Notes: a model not told the origin generated them from the letters alone. A stretch of DNA of 64,000 nucleotides from Hexactinellida sp. DTS-2022 (GCA_028753945.1 JAPNXP010000010.1:5521042-5585041); one strand, 5' to 3'; numbered from the stretch's first letter, positions 1 through 40,182 are shown. A program made the numbers and translations.

Positions 1-638
1 ACTTTTTAAGAATGGACCTCCCATGGTGACAAATGACGTAGGAATCTTCAAAAGGTTATTACATTAAAAGTATAGTCCCGATTTAGTTGAAATTTTCAGT
101 GCAGCTAGTACTTATTGTGTACTGTTCAAAAACACTCTAATCTCAATTTATGAAATGTTCAGAGAGGGCCTTAATTTTTCAAAATGCTTGCCGGTGGCCC
201 TTTTGAATTTGTCGCAATAAAAAAGTTCGCCCAAATTTTCGAGACCGGCATGGGAGCCTAAATCGCGAGATATTCCCTAAAGTATCAGAATCAGGCATAA
301 AACTTAACATGCCGAAGGTTGTTGGTCACGGAATCTTAGATTTTGACCCTACAAAAACCAAGTATCAAAAAATACGAAATAAATTTTATGTAGACCATCT
401 ATAAAAATAGATGGTCTACATAAATTTATTTCATATTTTTTTATAAGGTTGTAAGGTTAATTATGTGCTAATTTGTAGTATAATAGGATAAACGTACTTA
501 TTTCCCCTTCTACTTACAATAATTCCAGGCATCTTTTCAATAGTTTTTTAATTTTTGATAAAAGTGATACAAAATGCAATGGATTGGTTTACACTAAATG
601 TATTTAGATGTATGTAGTTAGTTAGGATAGCCAGTTAG
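1..638. other. Gene-free left flank
   Basis: I see no coding exon here on either strand. The only structured element is the long inverted repeat at 372-440. In particular the missing first exon of SMC1, which should encode the Walker A lead-in of the ATPase head, is not present. Confidence 0.6.
372..440. repeat. Long hairpin palindrome (family Q word)
   Basis: Two arms of about 27 nt (376-402 and 407-434) are near-perfect reverse complements around a 4-nt A-rich loop. The arms carry the word TGTAGACCATCTAT, a variant of TGTAGACCGTCTAT, which is the terminal word of the interspersed family Q (16905, 22968, 32131). It looks like a collapsed or solo-terminus copy of that family. Confidence 0.75.
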
Positions 639-1648
639 TTACTGTAATGAACAAGCTACACTCGATGTGTGTCCTTGAGTGGATATCCTTGGTCTGTCCA
701 TTAACATTGGTTCTTGCACCATAACAGCTTTCACTACTCCTTTCCATTCTTCAATTTCAGATTTGGAAGGGTTTATCTGAAGTGCTAGAGAGGATAACCA
801 TTTGAAACAGTATTCTACTTGGTCGTTAGTTTTCGCGGAAATACGACAACTTTCTAGACTGTTGTCTCTCGCGAATTTTAGATGTTTCTCTTTCGGAATA
901 TTTGCTTTATAATCTAAATCTATTTTATTTGCAACTAGAGCCACTATAGGATAACTTTTGACCTTTGTATTTTCACCGAAAGCTTTCTTCACTTCGCTAA
1001 GCCAATCCTTGATATTCGCAAATGTATTATAGTTAGTGACATCATAAACCAATAGCACTATGTCACTTCCCTGCAAGTATGTTTGTAGCATTGATCCTCC
1101 TATGCTCTGACCACCTATGTCCCATACGTGTAGCGTTACGTGTGTGTTGCTGTTGCCTAACTCGAATTGCTGAAGAAAGAAATCTATTCCTATCGTTTGC
1201 TCGTATTTTACACCGTAAGTGCTGTGAGAGAATCTATGGTAATTATTAGTGAGTAAAATTATTCACACAACTTGTATGAGCAAGTAGTATTTAGGTTCGA
1301 AAATTAAATTTTATATTCCATCCTAGTCTAACATATAAACCTTTGGGGTGAAAAATATGCAAACTTTGTTAAATATTTTCTTCCTAAAAGTAATAACCTA
1401 TAATTTGTTTCTTCTTAGCAAATCAAATCTAATCAAGCTACTTATCTAATATCTAGACCCGTGACCTAGACCCTATAATTCTTATTACTGTGTCAGTTAA
1501 TAAATTATTACAAATAACTACCTAGGTTTTACCTGCGAGCTAGTGAAGTTTTGCCAGTTGTACCGTCGCCTAAAATAACTGCTTTTAGTCTGTAAAGCTG
1601 ATCTGAATCTTCAATTCTGTCACTGAAGTGAGGATTTATAGAAGCCAT
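639..1648 (-). CDS. RAB28: RAB28 small GTPase, complete, two exons
   Basis: Exon 1 is 1533-1648 (ATG at 1646-1648) and exon 2 is 639-1233, with a GT-AG intron between them. The joined protein is 236 residues; human RAB28 is about 221. Visible GTPase motifs are the P-loop GDGTTGKTS near residue 25, the switch II region WDIGGQSIGG, NKID and SAKT. The switch I flank QTIGIDFFL is diagnostic of RAB28. The C terminus is CSLQ, a CaaX-type prenylation box as in vertebrate RAB28 and unlike most Rabs. Family knowledge links RAB28 to intraflagellar transport and extracellular vesicle release at cilia. The gene lies upstream of the first visible SMC1 exon on the opposite strand, probably inside SMC1 intron 1. 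Identity is secure; the nested position is inferred. Confidence 0.95.
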
Positions 1649-1744
1649 ATTTTGTTCCCAAGTTTCTTAGATTTCCAGTAAATATTGTTTTATATTTTCT
1701 GCTTATAATTAATTAAGGGTTGTTTTGAATTTGTATGAACATAC

Positions 1745-1878
1745 AGTGGTGTAACAACAATTGCTCCAATAGCATGTTACTCCAACCCAAGGGAATATTA
1801 AAATGTTAATTAATTAACTCCTCTTATTGCAAAGTCGAATATTAGCAACAAATTTCATGCTATTACGCGAACACTGTA
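1745..1878. repeat. MITE family F
   Basis: Starts ACAGTGGTG and ends CGCGAACACTGTA. The inner words are ATAGCA and TATTACGCGAAC. The copy lies between the RAB28 start and SMC1 exon 2. Confidence 0.7.
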
Positions 1879-2060
1879 TTCTGGAATCTATATTATAATA
1901 TACGTACATTAAATAGTTCTAGTAATCAGTGTTGCCGATATAGAAGTTAGATTTTAAAAAGTTACGTAGTAGATCCTAAATAAGTCTTATTTCTAGCCCA
2001 AATGCTGATTGCTAACCAAATACTAATTCTCATAAATGTAAGTTGTTCAAATTGAATTAA

Positions 2061-30299
<28,239 letters not shown>

Positions 30300-31619
30300 T
30301 ATCTAATACAAACAGTACAGCACTCAGGGTTAGTTGAGTCTCCAGTTATTTGATGGAAACTTTGAGATTAATTAATCATTTAAAATACTGGATTTCTCTT
30401 CGATTCATTTATACTTGTATTATCATTTGATACTAGATTTCGATTGTTGATCTATCTCTTTCATTAAACTCATTTCGTACATTAAACATTCGAGTATACC
30501 TAAGAGCTCAGTAGATTATTATTATAACAACAGGGGACCGTCGCAATTTTGTTTGCTTTATCGGGAATTCGTAACAACAGGTTTTACAAAATATTAAAAT
30601 AACGTGTATTAAGTATTAACCGTGCTATAGAAGGGTCGATACCAGTTTTAAGAGTATCGTTGAGATTAAGAAATACGTATGTTTTTATAACTGATACTTT
30701 TTCAATTAATAATAAATAGGACCGTTTCCAATAATTCTTATATTAACCGGTATCCACTGTAATATAATCCACATCAATATTGTTAATTGTTTCGATTTAC
30801 TATTTTGGGACTTTTAATTAAATGATTAATTCACAGTTTGATTCCTTAACTTCAATTATTTATCTTTTAATTCTTCTTAGAATACTGAAAAATAAAAATT
30901 TATTTTGTTGATTAATACATTAGACATTAATACTAAACTTCAATTCCTAATATAGCAGCAAAACTAATTATCTCAGTTATAACTTATAAGTTAGTTTCAA
31001 TTCTTAATTAATAGAACCTAACCTGAGTTATAGTTCATTATCGCAAAATTTTTGTTACAAGAAAAATTTATGTTGCGTGATATTTAAAAAATACTACTCA
31101 ACTTACTTAAAATTGATTATTATGCTTTTTCTTGATTAAAATCAATAAAATGCTCCAATAATAATCTGAATTGAAATAACTTCACCCAATTAGGCAAATA
31201 TTATTCCTAGACTGAATTATATAGTTACACTAATTAAATTGCGTATTAATACAGAACTAATTATATTTTCAAATCTTATTATTTTGCATATGATAGATAT
31301 TTTTATATTATATTCGTATACTTTAGAGTTTTCTACTTAATTAATAAACATATGATTTTAAGTTATTAGAAACTAGTTGACTTAGACAAATTGACTTCTT
31401 TCAATTCAAATGAGAGAGACAATGTTTAGTCTGCTAATAAAAGAAAACATAAATAATTTCAAATATTAACTAACATTGTTATTAGACACAAAAAATAACC
31501 TTTACTGCTTTTAAAAACATCATGAGTATACTTCGTTTATTCTTCTATTGTTGCTAACAAGAACTGTCTAACCAAAGTACCTTAAATATTAATTAGCATA
31601 GCAATAATTAGCTAACAGG
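30300..31619. other. Intergenic, SMC1 to WASHC3
   Basis: About 1.3 kb, very AT-rich. A decayed family B-like element may occupy 30525-30765 (ACAGGGGACCGTCG, ATATTAACCGGTATCCACTG). I see no gene. The WASHC3 promoter should lie at its right end. Confidence 0.5.
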
Positions 31620-33146
31620 ATGGATGAGTTTGGTCTACCAATAGTTGGAGCTGGTTTGGATTACACTAAAGTAGAGGCTCTACCTTCTAAACAGTTGCTT
31701 GCTCTTGTTAATAGCTTCGTAGTGCACACTGTACACTTCTTGAATTCGTTTGCACATGATGCGGATAACAAACTATCAAATACATCAAAGAAGATTCAAC
31801 AGTTGGAGATTACCTTGAATCTGCTAGAAGCTAAGCTCTCGCATATTCCAGGCATTCAAGATGCGGAAGGGAAAGCGTATACGCCACCTGACTCACTAGG
31901 TAATAATACCGTAATAGACATTTGGTATTTTATATGTTAATCAAAAGTTGTACAACCACATTTGAAATTAATAATCTAGCTTTTTCTGTTATTTGTAACT
32001 TTGTGAACTTTTCACTTAGCATAATCAGAGCTGCTACGAATAACCGTATACAATGTATTATTAGGATTATTAATATATCGACCAACACCTTTCCAATTTG
32101 CAGTTGTAAAATATATGGTAAAATGGAAAGAACTTTTATGTAGACCGTCTATTTTTAGACATGTTTTTCTTTACTTAAATATAGACGGCAGGGGCTTTTG
32201 GTCTACAAATTTTAAGATTAGTTTGTTTGGACATTTATAGGCCGTTGTATATATAAGGAAGCTCTTAAATTATGCCTTTCCAGTGGTTTAAAATTATATA
32301 AGAATGGTATTGTTAGATATACAGTTAAACTTCGATTATCCGAACACACCAGGCTGCTCCCAATGTTTTTCCATAAATTAGTTCAGTCTTAAAATATCCG
32401 AACATGTTTGACTGTTACTAACGAGTTCAAATAATCGAGGTTGCATTGTTTAAGCACTACAGTAGATGTCGGATATAAGAACACCCGTTATAAGAACATG
32501 CCGGATATAAGAACATTCTACTGGAAAACGGTTGCCATATACCCAATATAATTTATGCCGGTTATAAGAACATTATATGCAGTTCCCGACGATGTTTATA
32601 ACCGGCATCCATTGTAATTCCTAAGTATTTACTTTTATTTTAAACGGAATCTATCCTCTAGCTAACGCCGGTGTCTGTGTGAATCCTCGCACAAGTAAGA
32701 TGAAGGAAAACAAGGAAATACAAATACAAAAAGAAGTCATTGTTAATACTAATCCTACCATTGTACCTACACCTGTTGAAGAGCAGGTAACAGAACAACC
32801 GACTGAAGTTAACGACACAGTATCAACACCAATACCAACAACACCAGATCTAATCCCATCACCTCAACCGGAAATTAATAACACTCCCCAGTTCACTATA
32901 AAGGATGACCCTCAATACAAGGAATGGTTCAGAAAGCTAAAATACGGTGCAAATAGGGAACAATTGTGTATTGCTATGAGGGCACAAGGTCTCGACCCAG
33001 ATTTACTGGACACACCGGATATGCCGGTTACAGGTGGAGGCCAGGGGGCAGTTATTCCCCCACATCCGCTGTTAAACGAGGATAATCTTGTAGAGGAATT
33101 CTCGTCAAGTTCTCTCTCAGACAACTCACCTGATTTCTCAGATTAG
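31620..33146 (+). CDS. WASHC3: WASHC3 (CCDC53), WASH complex subunit, two exons
   Basis: Exon 1 is 31620-31899 and exon 2 is 32662-33146; phase is kept and the protein is 254 residues (human 194). This is a subunit of the WASH complex, which activates Arp2/3 on endosomes for retromer sorting. The N terminus MDEFGLPIVGAGLDYTKVEA and the helix NSFVVHTVHFLNSFAHDAD, IQQLEITLNLLEAKLSHIPG match CCDC53 closely. After a Pro/Thr-rich linker, the second conserved block DPQYKEWFRKLKYGANREQL and GLDPDLLDTPD is present, ending in an acidic SDNSPDFSD tail. The extra length is in the linker. The intron carries three repeats (families Q, J and D). Confidence 0.95.
32131..32275. repeat. Repeat family Q
   Basis: TTATGTAGACCGTCTATTTT at the left and GGCCGTTGTATATATAAGG at the right, in the WASHC3 intron. 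Confidence 0.6.
32321..32449. repeat. MITE family J
   Basis: ACAGTTAAACTTCGATTATC to ATAATCGAGGTTGCATTGT. The word ATTATCCGAAC is iterated. Sister copy at 59222. Confidence 0.7.
32459..32616. repeat. MITE family D
   Basis: ACAGTAGATGTCGGATATAA to TATAACCGGCATCCATTGTA. Its right end lies 45 bp before the acceptor of WASHC3 exon 2. Confidence 0.8.
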
Positions 33147-33268
33147 TTGTACATAATTCTAAATTAATATACTGGTATATATAATTTATAGATGTTAAAA
33201 TCTTCGGAATTATCCCCTCATTAGACAATATTTCAGATATAAATGGGTTCGTGTATAATAGATATTAA

Positions 33269-33421
33269 ATAGAACCTGCATAATCCGACCCTCTATATCC
33301 TGAATTCAGCAGAACCGACACTTTTCCTTATCCCAATGAAACTTCGGATTATGCAATAGAGCCTGCATAATCTGACATTTTTTCCTTATCCCAACGGTGT
33401 AAGATTAGACAGGTTCTACTT
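33269..33421. repeat. MITE family H
   Basis: ATAGAACCTGCATAATCCGA to AAGATTAGACAGGTTCTACT. The word TTATCCCAA and AATCCGAC repeat. Sister copy at 57651. Confidence 0.65.
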
Positions 33422-33583
33422 TACTATAATTCGGCAAGTTTCAATTTCATATTTTTAGAGCAAATATTTTACAACTTTAGCAACGAAATAAGTAGTTATG
33501 CTCACGAGTTCAATTTTTGCCGTAGCAATTTAATTTATTACTTCCATCAGGCCTGGTTTAATCTAAACAGTTTTGAAAGTATT

Positions 33584-33771
33584 TCAGTAAACATTGGATT
33601 TAACGACGAATCGCTAATAACTAATTTTTTCCAGAGGTCCGTTGCAGTATTTGAAGCTACTTCGGATTTATTGACATATCGGATATAGTGACCTTTTTTA
33701 GTTTTTTTAGCTTACCTATAGAATGCTATGGCTTACCCAAATGAGTGTCGTTAAATCCAATGATTACTGTA
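33584..33771. repeat. MITE family L
   Basis: TCAGTAAACATTGGATTTAA to GTTAAATCCAATGATTACTG. A truncated copy begins at 40114. Confidence 0.7.
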
Positions 33772-34120
33772 GAAAAAAGTGAGTATGTAGTCATGCCCAT
33801 TTTGAGTCAATATGGTGCAACATATTGCCAATATTATATGTAGGAAAACAAGGATAATATACGTACTGAAAGAAGCTAGAAGCAAGTATTCCTTAATGAA
33901 ATAACTTTTATGTTAAGTTTAATTATTGTCAGTATAAATATACTCAGTCGTTAAAACTGTTCAATTGCATATTAATACGTAAGGCAAACCTGGCTATTAT
34001 CAATAAAAATTATAATTGCAAACTCCAGCATAATTTAATATAATTTCTATTCTGATATACTTTGCATTTCAATCATTATTATTTATATTTCATATGGTCA
34101 TCAGTAGAAAGTGTATCACA

Positions 34121-34897
34121 TAACTACAATTAGGGTTTGGAATTATCCGTCATTCCTAAATATCCGGATACCGAATAGTATTACGTATTTCATTTAGGGT
34201 ATTAGCAGTGCACGTTGTAATATTAGCACAGTTGGTTATTTGTCTCAATATACACTGACCAGCACAAAAGTATTTGAACAACAGGAATTCTATTCGAGAC
34301 ACAATATGCATCTAATAGTTTGTTGACGGCTGTTTAAACTACTCTAAAATGACTTTAATTGTATTGCTATAGTTCTAAACTTCATAACATTGTTATTTTA
34401 AGTCAATTTTATACAATATCCATGAAGTGGCATAAGTATCTATGCAAATGTTGAGTATATATAAGGTGTTAAAAAAAACAATTATTTTCTGACGATTGAA
34501 GCACGTAATTACTGTGAAAGTAGTTTAATCTTATCAAAATATTATTGGATCAATGGTACCACATGATTCCATAGAAAAGATTTATACATATAACTTTATT
34601 AATTACGAGCCCTTCGGTCTCGGTCGCTTTGCGACAGATCGGTGCTACACACCTCAAGTTAACTTCCGCTGTGCGGCCTTACTCATCACCCTTTCTACCA
34701 TGGAAAATGGTAGAAAGGAACGTATATACATCCCTTTATAAGATTTCCATTTTTTAATTTGTTTTCATATTCTAAATTTATAAATGCGAAATTTGTGTTC
34801 AGCATACTTGTTACCTATAATACCCGTTGAAAGCAAAATTCTAGGTTCATTTTGAATTTTCATCAATATCCGGATCCCAAACTCTAACTACAATGTA
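34121..34897. repeat. Inverted-repeat element with TATCCGGAT arms
   Basis: Left arm ACTACAATTAGGGTTTGGAA and right arm TCCCAAACTCTAACTACAAT are reverse complements, each followed inward by ATATCCGGAT. The interior carries a Tc1-like terminus (CACTGACCAGCACAAAAGTA, near 34254) and the truncated Helitron-like element at 34605. A solo arm lies at 40384-40472. Confidence 0.6.
34605..34857 (-). mobile_element. Helitron-like element, 5'-truncated copy
   Basis: The 3' end (reverse strand) has ACCGAGACCGAAGGGCTCG followed by T. The hairpin upstream has lost perfect pairing. It shares the CTTTCTACCATTTTCCATGG block with the copies at 41114 and 45734. Confidence 0.65.
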
Positions 34898-35438
34898 AGG
34901 AAGCATATTCACCAATCGTAAGTGCACTATTATTATTTAGTTACTATTTAAACACACACCCAGAAATCGATACTTAATATACATATGTACAATGAAATTA
35001 TAATAATTAATTTAATTAGTCCTTGTTTTGACTTCTAAATATGAAATATACTATATTAACATTGTTCTAGTACTAAGTTTATATCGTTCTATAACAGACT
35101 TAAATGTAAATTGTAATTCCATATTCACTTTCAATTGAGATTTAGAGTATATAGTTTTGATGATTAATACAGTAATATTTGCATACGTAACAAAATTTCC
35201 CCCACATAATGATCTCATTTAATTATTGGTTATAGGATAGAGCATAATACTGGTAAATTAAAACTAACTCAATTAATGAAGTCTCTCATGTTCTATTGAA
35301 ATGTATAGAATAGTTACTAGTATACTCTCTAATTCTTGCTCTGAGGTTTATAGCCTTGAGTTTTTTGTTGATTCTGAGTCTATAGGATAGATAACATAAC
35401 ATCAGTCAAATACAGTTGCTATAGACAATAAATGTATT
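34898..35438. other. No feature seen
   Basis: AT-rich intergenic sequence, no gene or repeat recognised. Confidence 0.35.
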
Positions 35439-35794
35439 ACAGTCGAAACCGGCTTTTTCTAACTAATTGTTTTTTTCTAACAATTGTTTTATTCTAACTA
35501 CAGTAGAACCTCGTTAATACGAACAGCAACGGACGGTAAAAAATTGTTTTATCCGGAGTAATACCCATTGAATAGCCATTATAGGGACCTGAATTTGTGA
35601 AACTCTTTATTCGTCTTATCCAGAAATTCGTATTAACCGTGTTCGTACTAACGAGGTTCTACTGTACGTAACTATTTATTCAAAATGTATAAGAAATTCC
35701 ATTTTGTTTATTTCAATCGGTTTATTCTAACTATCTGATTTTCTTGCTAAAATCCATGCAAAGAATTGGGTAGAAAACCTCGGTTTCGACTGTA
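35439..35794. repeat. MITE family G with nested family B
   Basis: Outer termini ACAGTCGAAACCGGCTTTTT and CTCGGTTTCGACTGTA. The family B copy (35500-35666) sits between ATTCTAACT and CGTAACTATT, flanked by TA. Confidence 0.85.
35500..35666. repeat. MITE family B nested in G
   Basis: ACAGTAGAACCTCGTTAATA to CTAACGAGGTTCTACTGTA. This is the best-preserved pair of family B termini in the window and probably a recent insertion. Confidence 0.9.
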
Positions 35795-36315
35795 TACTAC
35801 GTCTATGGGTTAGGGTTTAGTTAAATTCGTATGCGTATATCATACTACTTGATAAAACGTGTTGTAGTCCTACATACTTCCGACTTTTAAAAAAATTAAT
35901 TTTACTACGTATAACGACAGGAGCACCTTACTTTAAACACCCTTATTTAGGACATACTAACTCTTGTGGATTTGAACTAAGCGAGTTCAAATTAGCAAAT
36001 GAATATGATTTAGTAAATTCTTTGTATTTGTAATTTAATGCTATTGGTTATAGGAGCATTATTAAAACTTAATAAGTAAGTAGTCTGTAACAAGATACAT
36101 AAACCAACGAAAGCATTTTAAAGGGACTGGAGAGTTTGAATTACCTACAGCCTACAGGAACAAATTTCATTGTGTACGTAATCAGTTTGTCTGCTATATG
36201 TTGGGCCAGGAATTTGTCCAGTCTATTAATTAAAACAATTATAACTGGCGACAAATTGTCTGACATAAAGATTAAGTTATTCAGCGAAGCGAGTTCACAT
36301 AGGAAACCAGACAAT

Positions 36316-36506
36316 AAAGCAAGGAATTATCCAGGACCGCGAGACCCTCCTTTTGGAGTGTGATTTTTGGAAAATTTGAATTTAAGAGCGCTTAAATTTG
36401 GAATCTTCTCCTTTATCGTAGCATTAATTTGTGATTTAGGCGTATGAAAATTGGATCATACCCTGATTAGGAGCGTATTTACAAATGGCTGTAAAACACC
36501 CTGCAA
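36316..36506. repeat. Repeat family N
   Basis: GCAAGGAATTATCCAGGACC to GGCTGTAAAACACCCTGC. It retains TTAGGCGTATGAAAATTGGA. Confidence 0.7.
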
Positions 36507-36523
36507 TAAAGTTACTTATAGAT

Positions 36524-36710
36524 TACAGTCAGGTTCTTTATTATGAACATTCAAGGGACCGAATTTTTGTTCATGATAGGAATACATCATATGCGAACTC
36601 AACTTAATACAACCATATTTAAATTGTTGAATTAAGACCATATAGGCTTGTTTATAATAAAAGTTTTCATCTTAAGCACACGAAAAATAGTTCACAGTAT
36701 ACATTACTGT
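36524..36710. repeat. MITE family M
   Basis: TACAGTCAGGTTCTTTATTA at the left and AGTATACATTACTGTA near the right. Shares GGGACCGAATTTTTGTTCAT with the 15033 copy. Confidence 0.6.
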
Positions 36711-37435
36711 ATTATGTGATTGTGTGTGTTTGTCGCGATTATATTAACGTTTGATATAGATTAGCTTTCTAAGAACATGGTATGTATAGTTATAAACTAG
36801 TTGGCTGATTGTAATTTTAATGTTAGAGATTTTAATATGAAATTTGTTGTTATTGATGGCGAAATAGGTAAACAAATATGCCAATTACGAATTTAGAAAA
36901 TACTCAAAATAAGTTCGTAATTTTTTGTAACAATTATGCTAATTCAAATTTAGTAAAAATAATTAAAACTAGTATAGATGCATTGTGTATTAATAGAAGA
37001 TCTCATTTAATAATTAATAATAAGTTAATAACCAACGATTTCTGTTCGATACTTGTTTGTGAGCTATAAGGTATGCTACACGATATGAGGGTTAAATTGA
37101 GTTTATAAAAATAGCAATGACGAAGGGTAGAATTATTGCTACATAAAGTAATAATCAATCTACAAATGCTTAAGTTTTATGACAAGTTGGGTGAATAAGT
37201 AATATTTTTCTTGGAAACTGATAGAGCTTTGGCATGGCTATTAAATTGAGGTATTAATTGCGAAATTAAATTTATTAGTATATAAATTAATATACAACAT
37301 GAATAAGATTGTAAATTGAATACAATAAAGCAGAGAGAAGCAAGCAAATTGGATGCGATTTAGCAAGCATGTAATTGCGATGCACTTATCAATAATTATA
37401 ATGTAATGCAGGTGATGTATGTATAGTTTTAGTAA

Positions 37436-37873
37436 TTAGTATGCAGGATTTTCGAAGTACATATTAGGATCTTGCCAATAGGGAATTGTTTGATTGTTGA
37501 TGTAAGGCATAGTTTGTTCCGCTACAAGTCTATCGACGGCTGTTTTGTAAAAATATAAATCAGATTGTAGAACAAATTTTTCCATTTTCAATGATTCTGC
37601 CTCCATTAACATGCTTTGTAGATCTGTAGAGATTTTCTTAAACACCTGCTTGTTCCTACTCCTTTCATCTGCGGAATAAAACACCTTCTTATTACGCCGT
37701 CTCTCCCTAGAAAGTAAACTTGACAATTGTTTCACATCTGGACATCCATTTTTTAAACATTCTTCTTTCAGTTCTTTCCTCAAAGTTTTTATTGGAGTTT
37801 CTGTAAGAGAATTCGCTCTCTGTTTTATAAAAATTTTAAAAACATTTAATGAAGTTTCACTTATTCCAGACAT
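37436..37873 (-). CDS. Small basic/coiled-coil protein, paralogue 1 of 3
   Basis: 145 residues from ATG at 37871-37873, intronless. It belongs to a three-member local family sharing a module: TPIKTLRKELKEECLKNG, then LLSRERRRNKKVFYSADERS, then a leucine-heptad helix (LMEAESLKMEKFVLQSDLYF). The basic block followed by a coiled coil resembles the bZIP layout, but the canonical N-x7-R/K basic motif is not clear, so DNA binding is only a guess. The C-terminal ~35 residues are Pro/Tyr/Asn-rich and unique to this copy. Conservation across the three copies supports real coding. A virus-, plasmid- or transposon-type function is not indicated. Confidence 0.8.
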   Translation of the reverse strand: MSGISETSLNVFKIFIKQRANSLTETPIKTLRKELKEECLKNGCPDVKQLSSLLSRERRRNKKVFYSADERSRNKQVFKKISTDLQSMLMEAESLKMEKFVLQSDLYFYKTAVDRLVAEQTMPYINNQTIPYWQDPNMYFENPAY

Positions 37874-38141
37874 TTTCGGTTTTGTGCTGTTATTTTTAAT
37901 TTAAATTAGTTTCAGATTTTCTATATTTATATAACTAGCAGAGTGAATGAAAGTCCTGTTTATCTTTGGTGGACAGGAAATTTCAATCAATTCAATTAGT
38001 AATACTGTTATACTAACCCAACTGGTATAAACCTAAACTGTCCAAAATAGACTTTTGTATGTTCTCTGGTCAAATTGTATTACTAGACATTAATATTCTC
38101 CGATATTCGGTCGCAAATTAACATACCTATGCTAACTTGTA

Positions 38142-38579
38142 TCTATATATTAAACGCAAAATTGTTGTGGATGTGTATGTTACTATGTTTGTTTGTGGTT
38201 TGTGTGTACGTGTGTTTGTCCAGAATTAATAGGAAAGACCACAAGCTTTAGAGATCTGAATATTTGCATGTAAGGATAATTTTACACGCTGACAACGATC
38301 TATTGGTTTCCTAAACGAAATAACGGGATTATGATGTCATAATGCACATATTTGGGAATAACTCTTTCAGTTTTTATCCGATTCGCCCACAATTTTAGAT
38401 GATAACACAACATACAATGAGACACAAGTATACCGATTTATGGGTTTATACCGTCACGTGGGAACTAATTGGGATGTCACATTCTAAATTAGATTACATT
38501 GCATGTTGCTTTAAATTCACTGCACATATTGAGGTTTGTGATTACAAAGGTCGCGAAGCGACCGAGACCGAAGGGCTCG
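38142..38579 (+). mobile_element. Helitron-like non-autonomous element
   Basis: 5' end TCTATATATTAAACGC, preceded by A. 3' hairpin GGTCGCGAAGCGACC (6-bp stem, GAA loop), then GAGACCGAAGGGCTCG followed by T. The TC start, A|T insertion site, absence of terminal inverted repeats and 3' subterminal hairpin fit Helitrons. The last four bases CTCG deviate from the usual CTRR. No Rep/helicase is encoded. Confidence 0.7.
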
Positions 38580-38834
38580 TAATTTTAAATACTGTAACCG
38601 AATAATTATTGTCCCTAATTGAACTGATAATGATTTGCTTGAAAATCTTATTCTTCAGCGAAGAAACCATAAAGACAGGGCTTTATTTGCTAACTTCCCT
38701 ATGCAAAGGAATTACTTAAGTATATCGGCCAACACCTTTTCTAATACATTTTCAGGCACTGGAAAAATCATTTTTTAACATCAAAAATTCACATTTGCGG
38801 ATTATTTTCGTACGTATTTGTATGGTTATTTGAC

Positions 38835-39175
38835 TACAGTAAAGTTCGTCTAATATCAATTGCTCTAATAGCAATATTGCTGTATTAGCAAGTTATTTTC
38901 AGCCCCCAAGCGAGCATTTAATGTTAATTTTGTTCGTCTTATAGCAAATTCGCCTATTAGCATGCAATTTCGTGTAAAATGCAAGGGTTTCATTTAGGGG
39001 GGGGGGCGAGGGGGGGCATTTGCCCCCCCCTTGGGATTTGAAAAAATATATTGAATCAATGATCAAAGCTGAAGCCGCCCCCCCTCACATTCCAAAAACT
39101 CTACTTTGCCCCCCCTTGCCTAAATGTCTGGATGAAACACTGAATGCGACTTGCTATTACGCGAACACCACTGTA
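38835..39175. repeat. MITE family F with nested element
   Basis: ACAGTAAAGTTCGTCTAATA to CGCGAACACCACTGTA. It is interrupted at 38981-39142 by a second element with AATGC on both sides. Confidence 0.75.
38981..39142. repeat. Nested element with long G and C runs
   Basis: Termini AAGGGTTTCAT and GGATGAAACACTG. A target duplication AATGC flanks it (38976-38980, 39143-39147). The interior contains G-runs up to about ten and matching C-runs, so it can fold on itself or form a G-quadruplex. Confidence 0.65.
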
Positions 39176-40113
39176 TACACATTTGCCATATACCATATAA
39201 TGTTCGCAGAACACATTAATAATACACCACATATCCAAACGAGTTTTAAATAATTTATACTTAGTAGTTTAAGTTTTTAAGCAAAAACTAAGTTTTGGGT
39301 TAAGTTTTGATAAACTTATTTAAAACTTAGTTTAATTAATTAAACATAGTTTAGAACTTCGAGTCCATTTTCAAATATCACTTACATAGGCATATAAGGT
39401 CATTAATGGAACTGTTATAGACACAAATGATCCAAGGGGAAATCTTTAATTATTACAATTTGACTTACTGCAAATTTAAGAATTTATTTCTATCAATTTC
39501 AATTCATCTGTTTGGTTAATTTGTTCTCTCAGTTTGTTTAGCTGTTAAAGCTGGACATAAATATTAGGGTATTCGTAAGTGTTTCTAAAAAATCCTTGCT
39601 TAATCCTAGTGTAAACGGAAATAAGTTAACCAATGTGTAAATATGTATTTTAACTCGTTGTATTCTCTAATAACTAATGCTAAAGCTTTAAAATAGCAAT
39701 TTAAAAGGTTTGTTGCAGAATACTTTCAGTTTAAGCGAATTGTATATTAGAAATTTAATTTTGTCAATTTAAGCATTTTCTGAACATTACACTAAAACTC
39801 TTGTATGTATATGTTATACTCGCGTTAATAGAAACTAAGTAAATTTATTCGACAATAAAGAACTTAATTAGAGCTAGATCCTGTTATAGTTCCTACTAAG
39901 TGTTAACAATTTAATTAAATACGTCATACTGGTGCGTGAGGGATATTCCCTTAAATTGAAAACTTTGACTACAATAAACTAACTCGTGTCAAATATATCG
40001 GCATTTCCAACACCTTTTTAATGGCACTAGAAGTAATTTTAAGATTAAAAATTCACCTTTGCAAAGCCGGGTTTTATATTGAAAAGTAATTGGTCGAATC
40101 GCAAGTATTAAGT
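39176..40113. other. No feature seen
   Basis: About 940 bp of AT-rich sequence with TTAAGTTT-type simple words. No gene or repeat recognised. Confidence 0.35.
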
Positions 40114-40182
40114 ACAGTAAACATTGGATTTAACGACAAATCGATAATAACGACGTTTTTCGCTTGCCAGAGATTTGTTTAC
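40114..40182. repeat. MITE family L, left fragment
   Basis: ACAGTAAACATTGGATTTAA is identical in layout to the 33584 copy. It is cut off where Helitron-like sequence begins. Confidence 0.6.

Larger units (their letters stand above)
33147..37435. other. Repeat-rich intergenic region
   Basis: 4.3 kb with no convincing gene. It contains families H (33269-33421), L (33584-33771), the S-type element with nested Helitron-like remnant (34121-34897), nested G/B (35439-35794), N (36316-36506) and M (36524-36710). Several short frames (such as 36878-37069) lack any family resemblance. Confidence 0.5.

Noticed and set aside
34545-34745. Possible tRNA or structured RNA at the TTCGGTCTCGGTCGCTTTGC segment
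   Set aside because: Recurs as the 3' end of the Helitron-like family and has no cloverleaf.
36136-36363. 75-codon plus-strand frame
   Set aside because: It runs into a family N repeat and has no recognisable motif.
36878-37069. 63-codon plus-strand frame in the intergenic region
   Set aside because: No family resemblance, no paralogue in the window, AT-rich background where such frames arise by chance.
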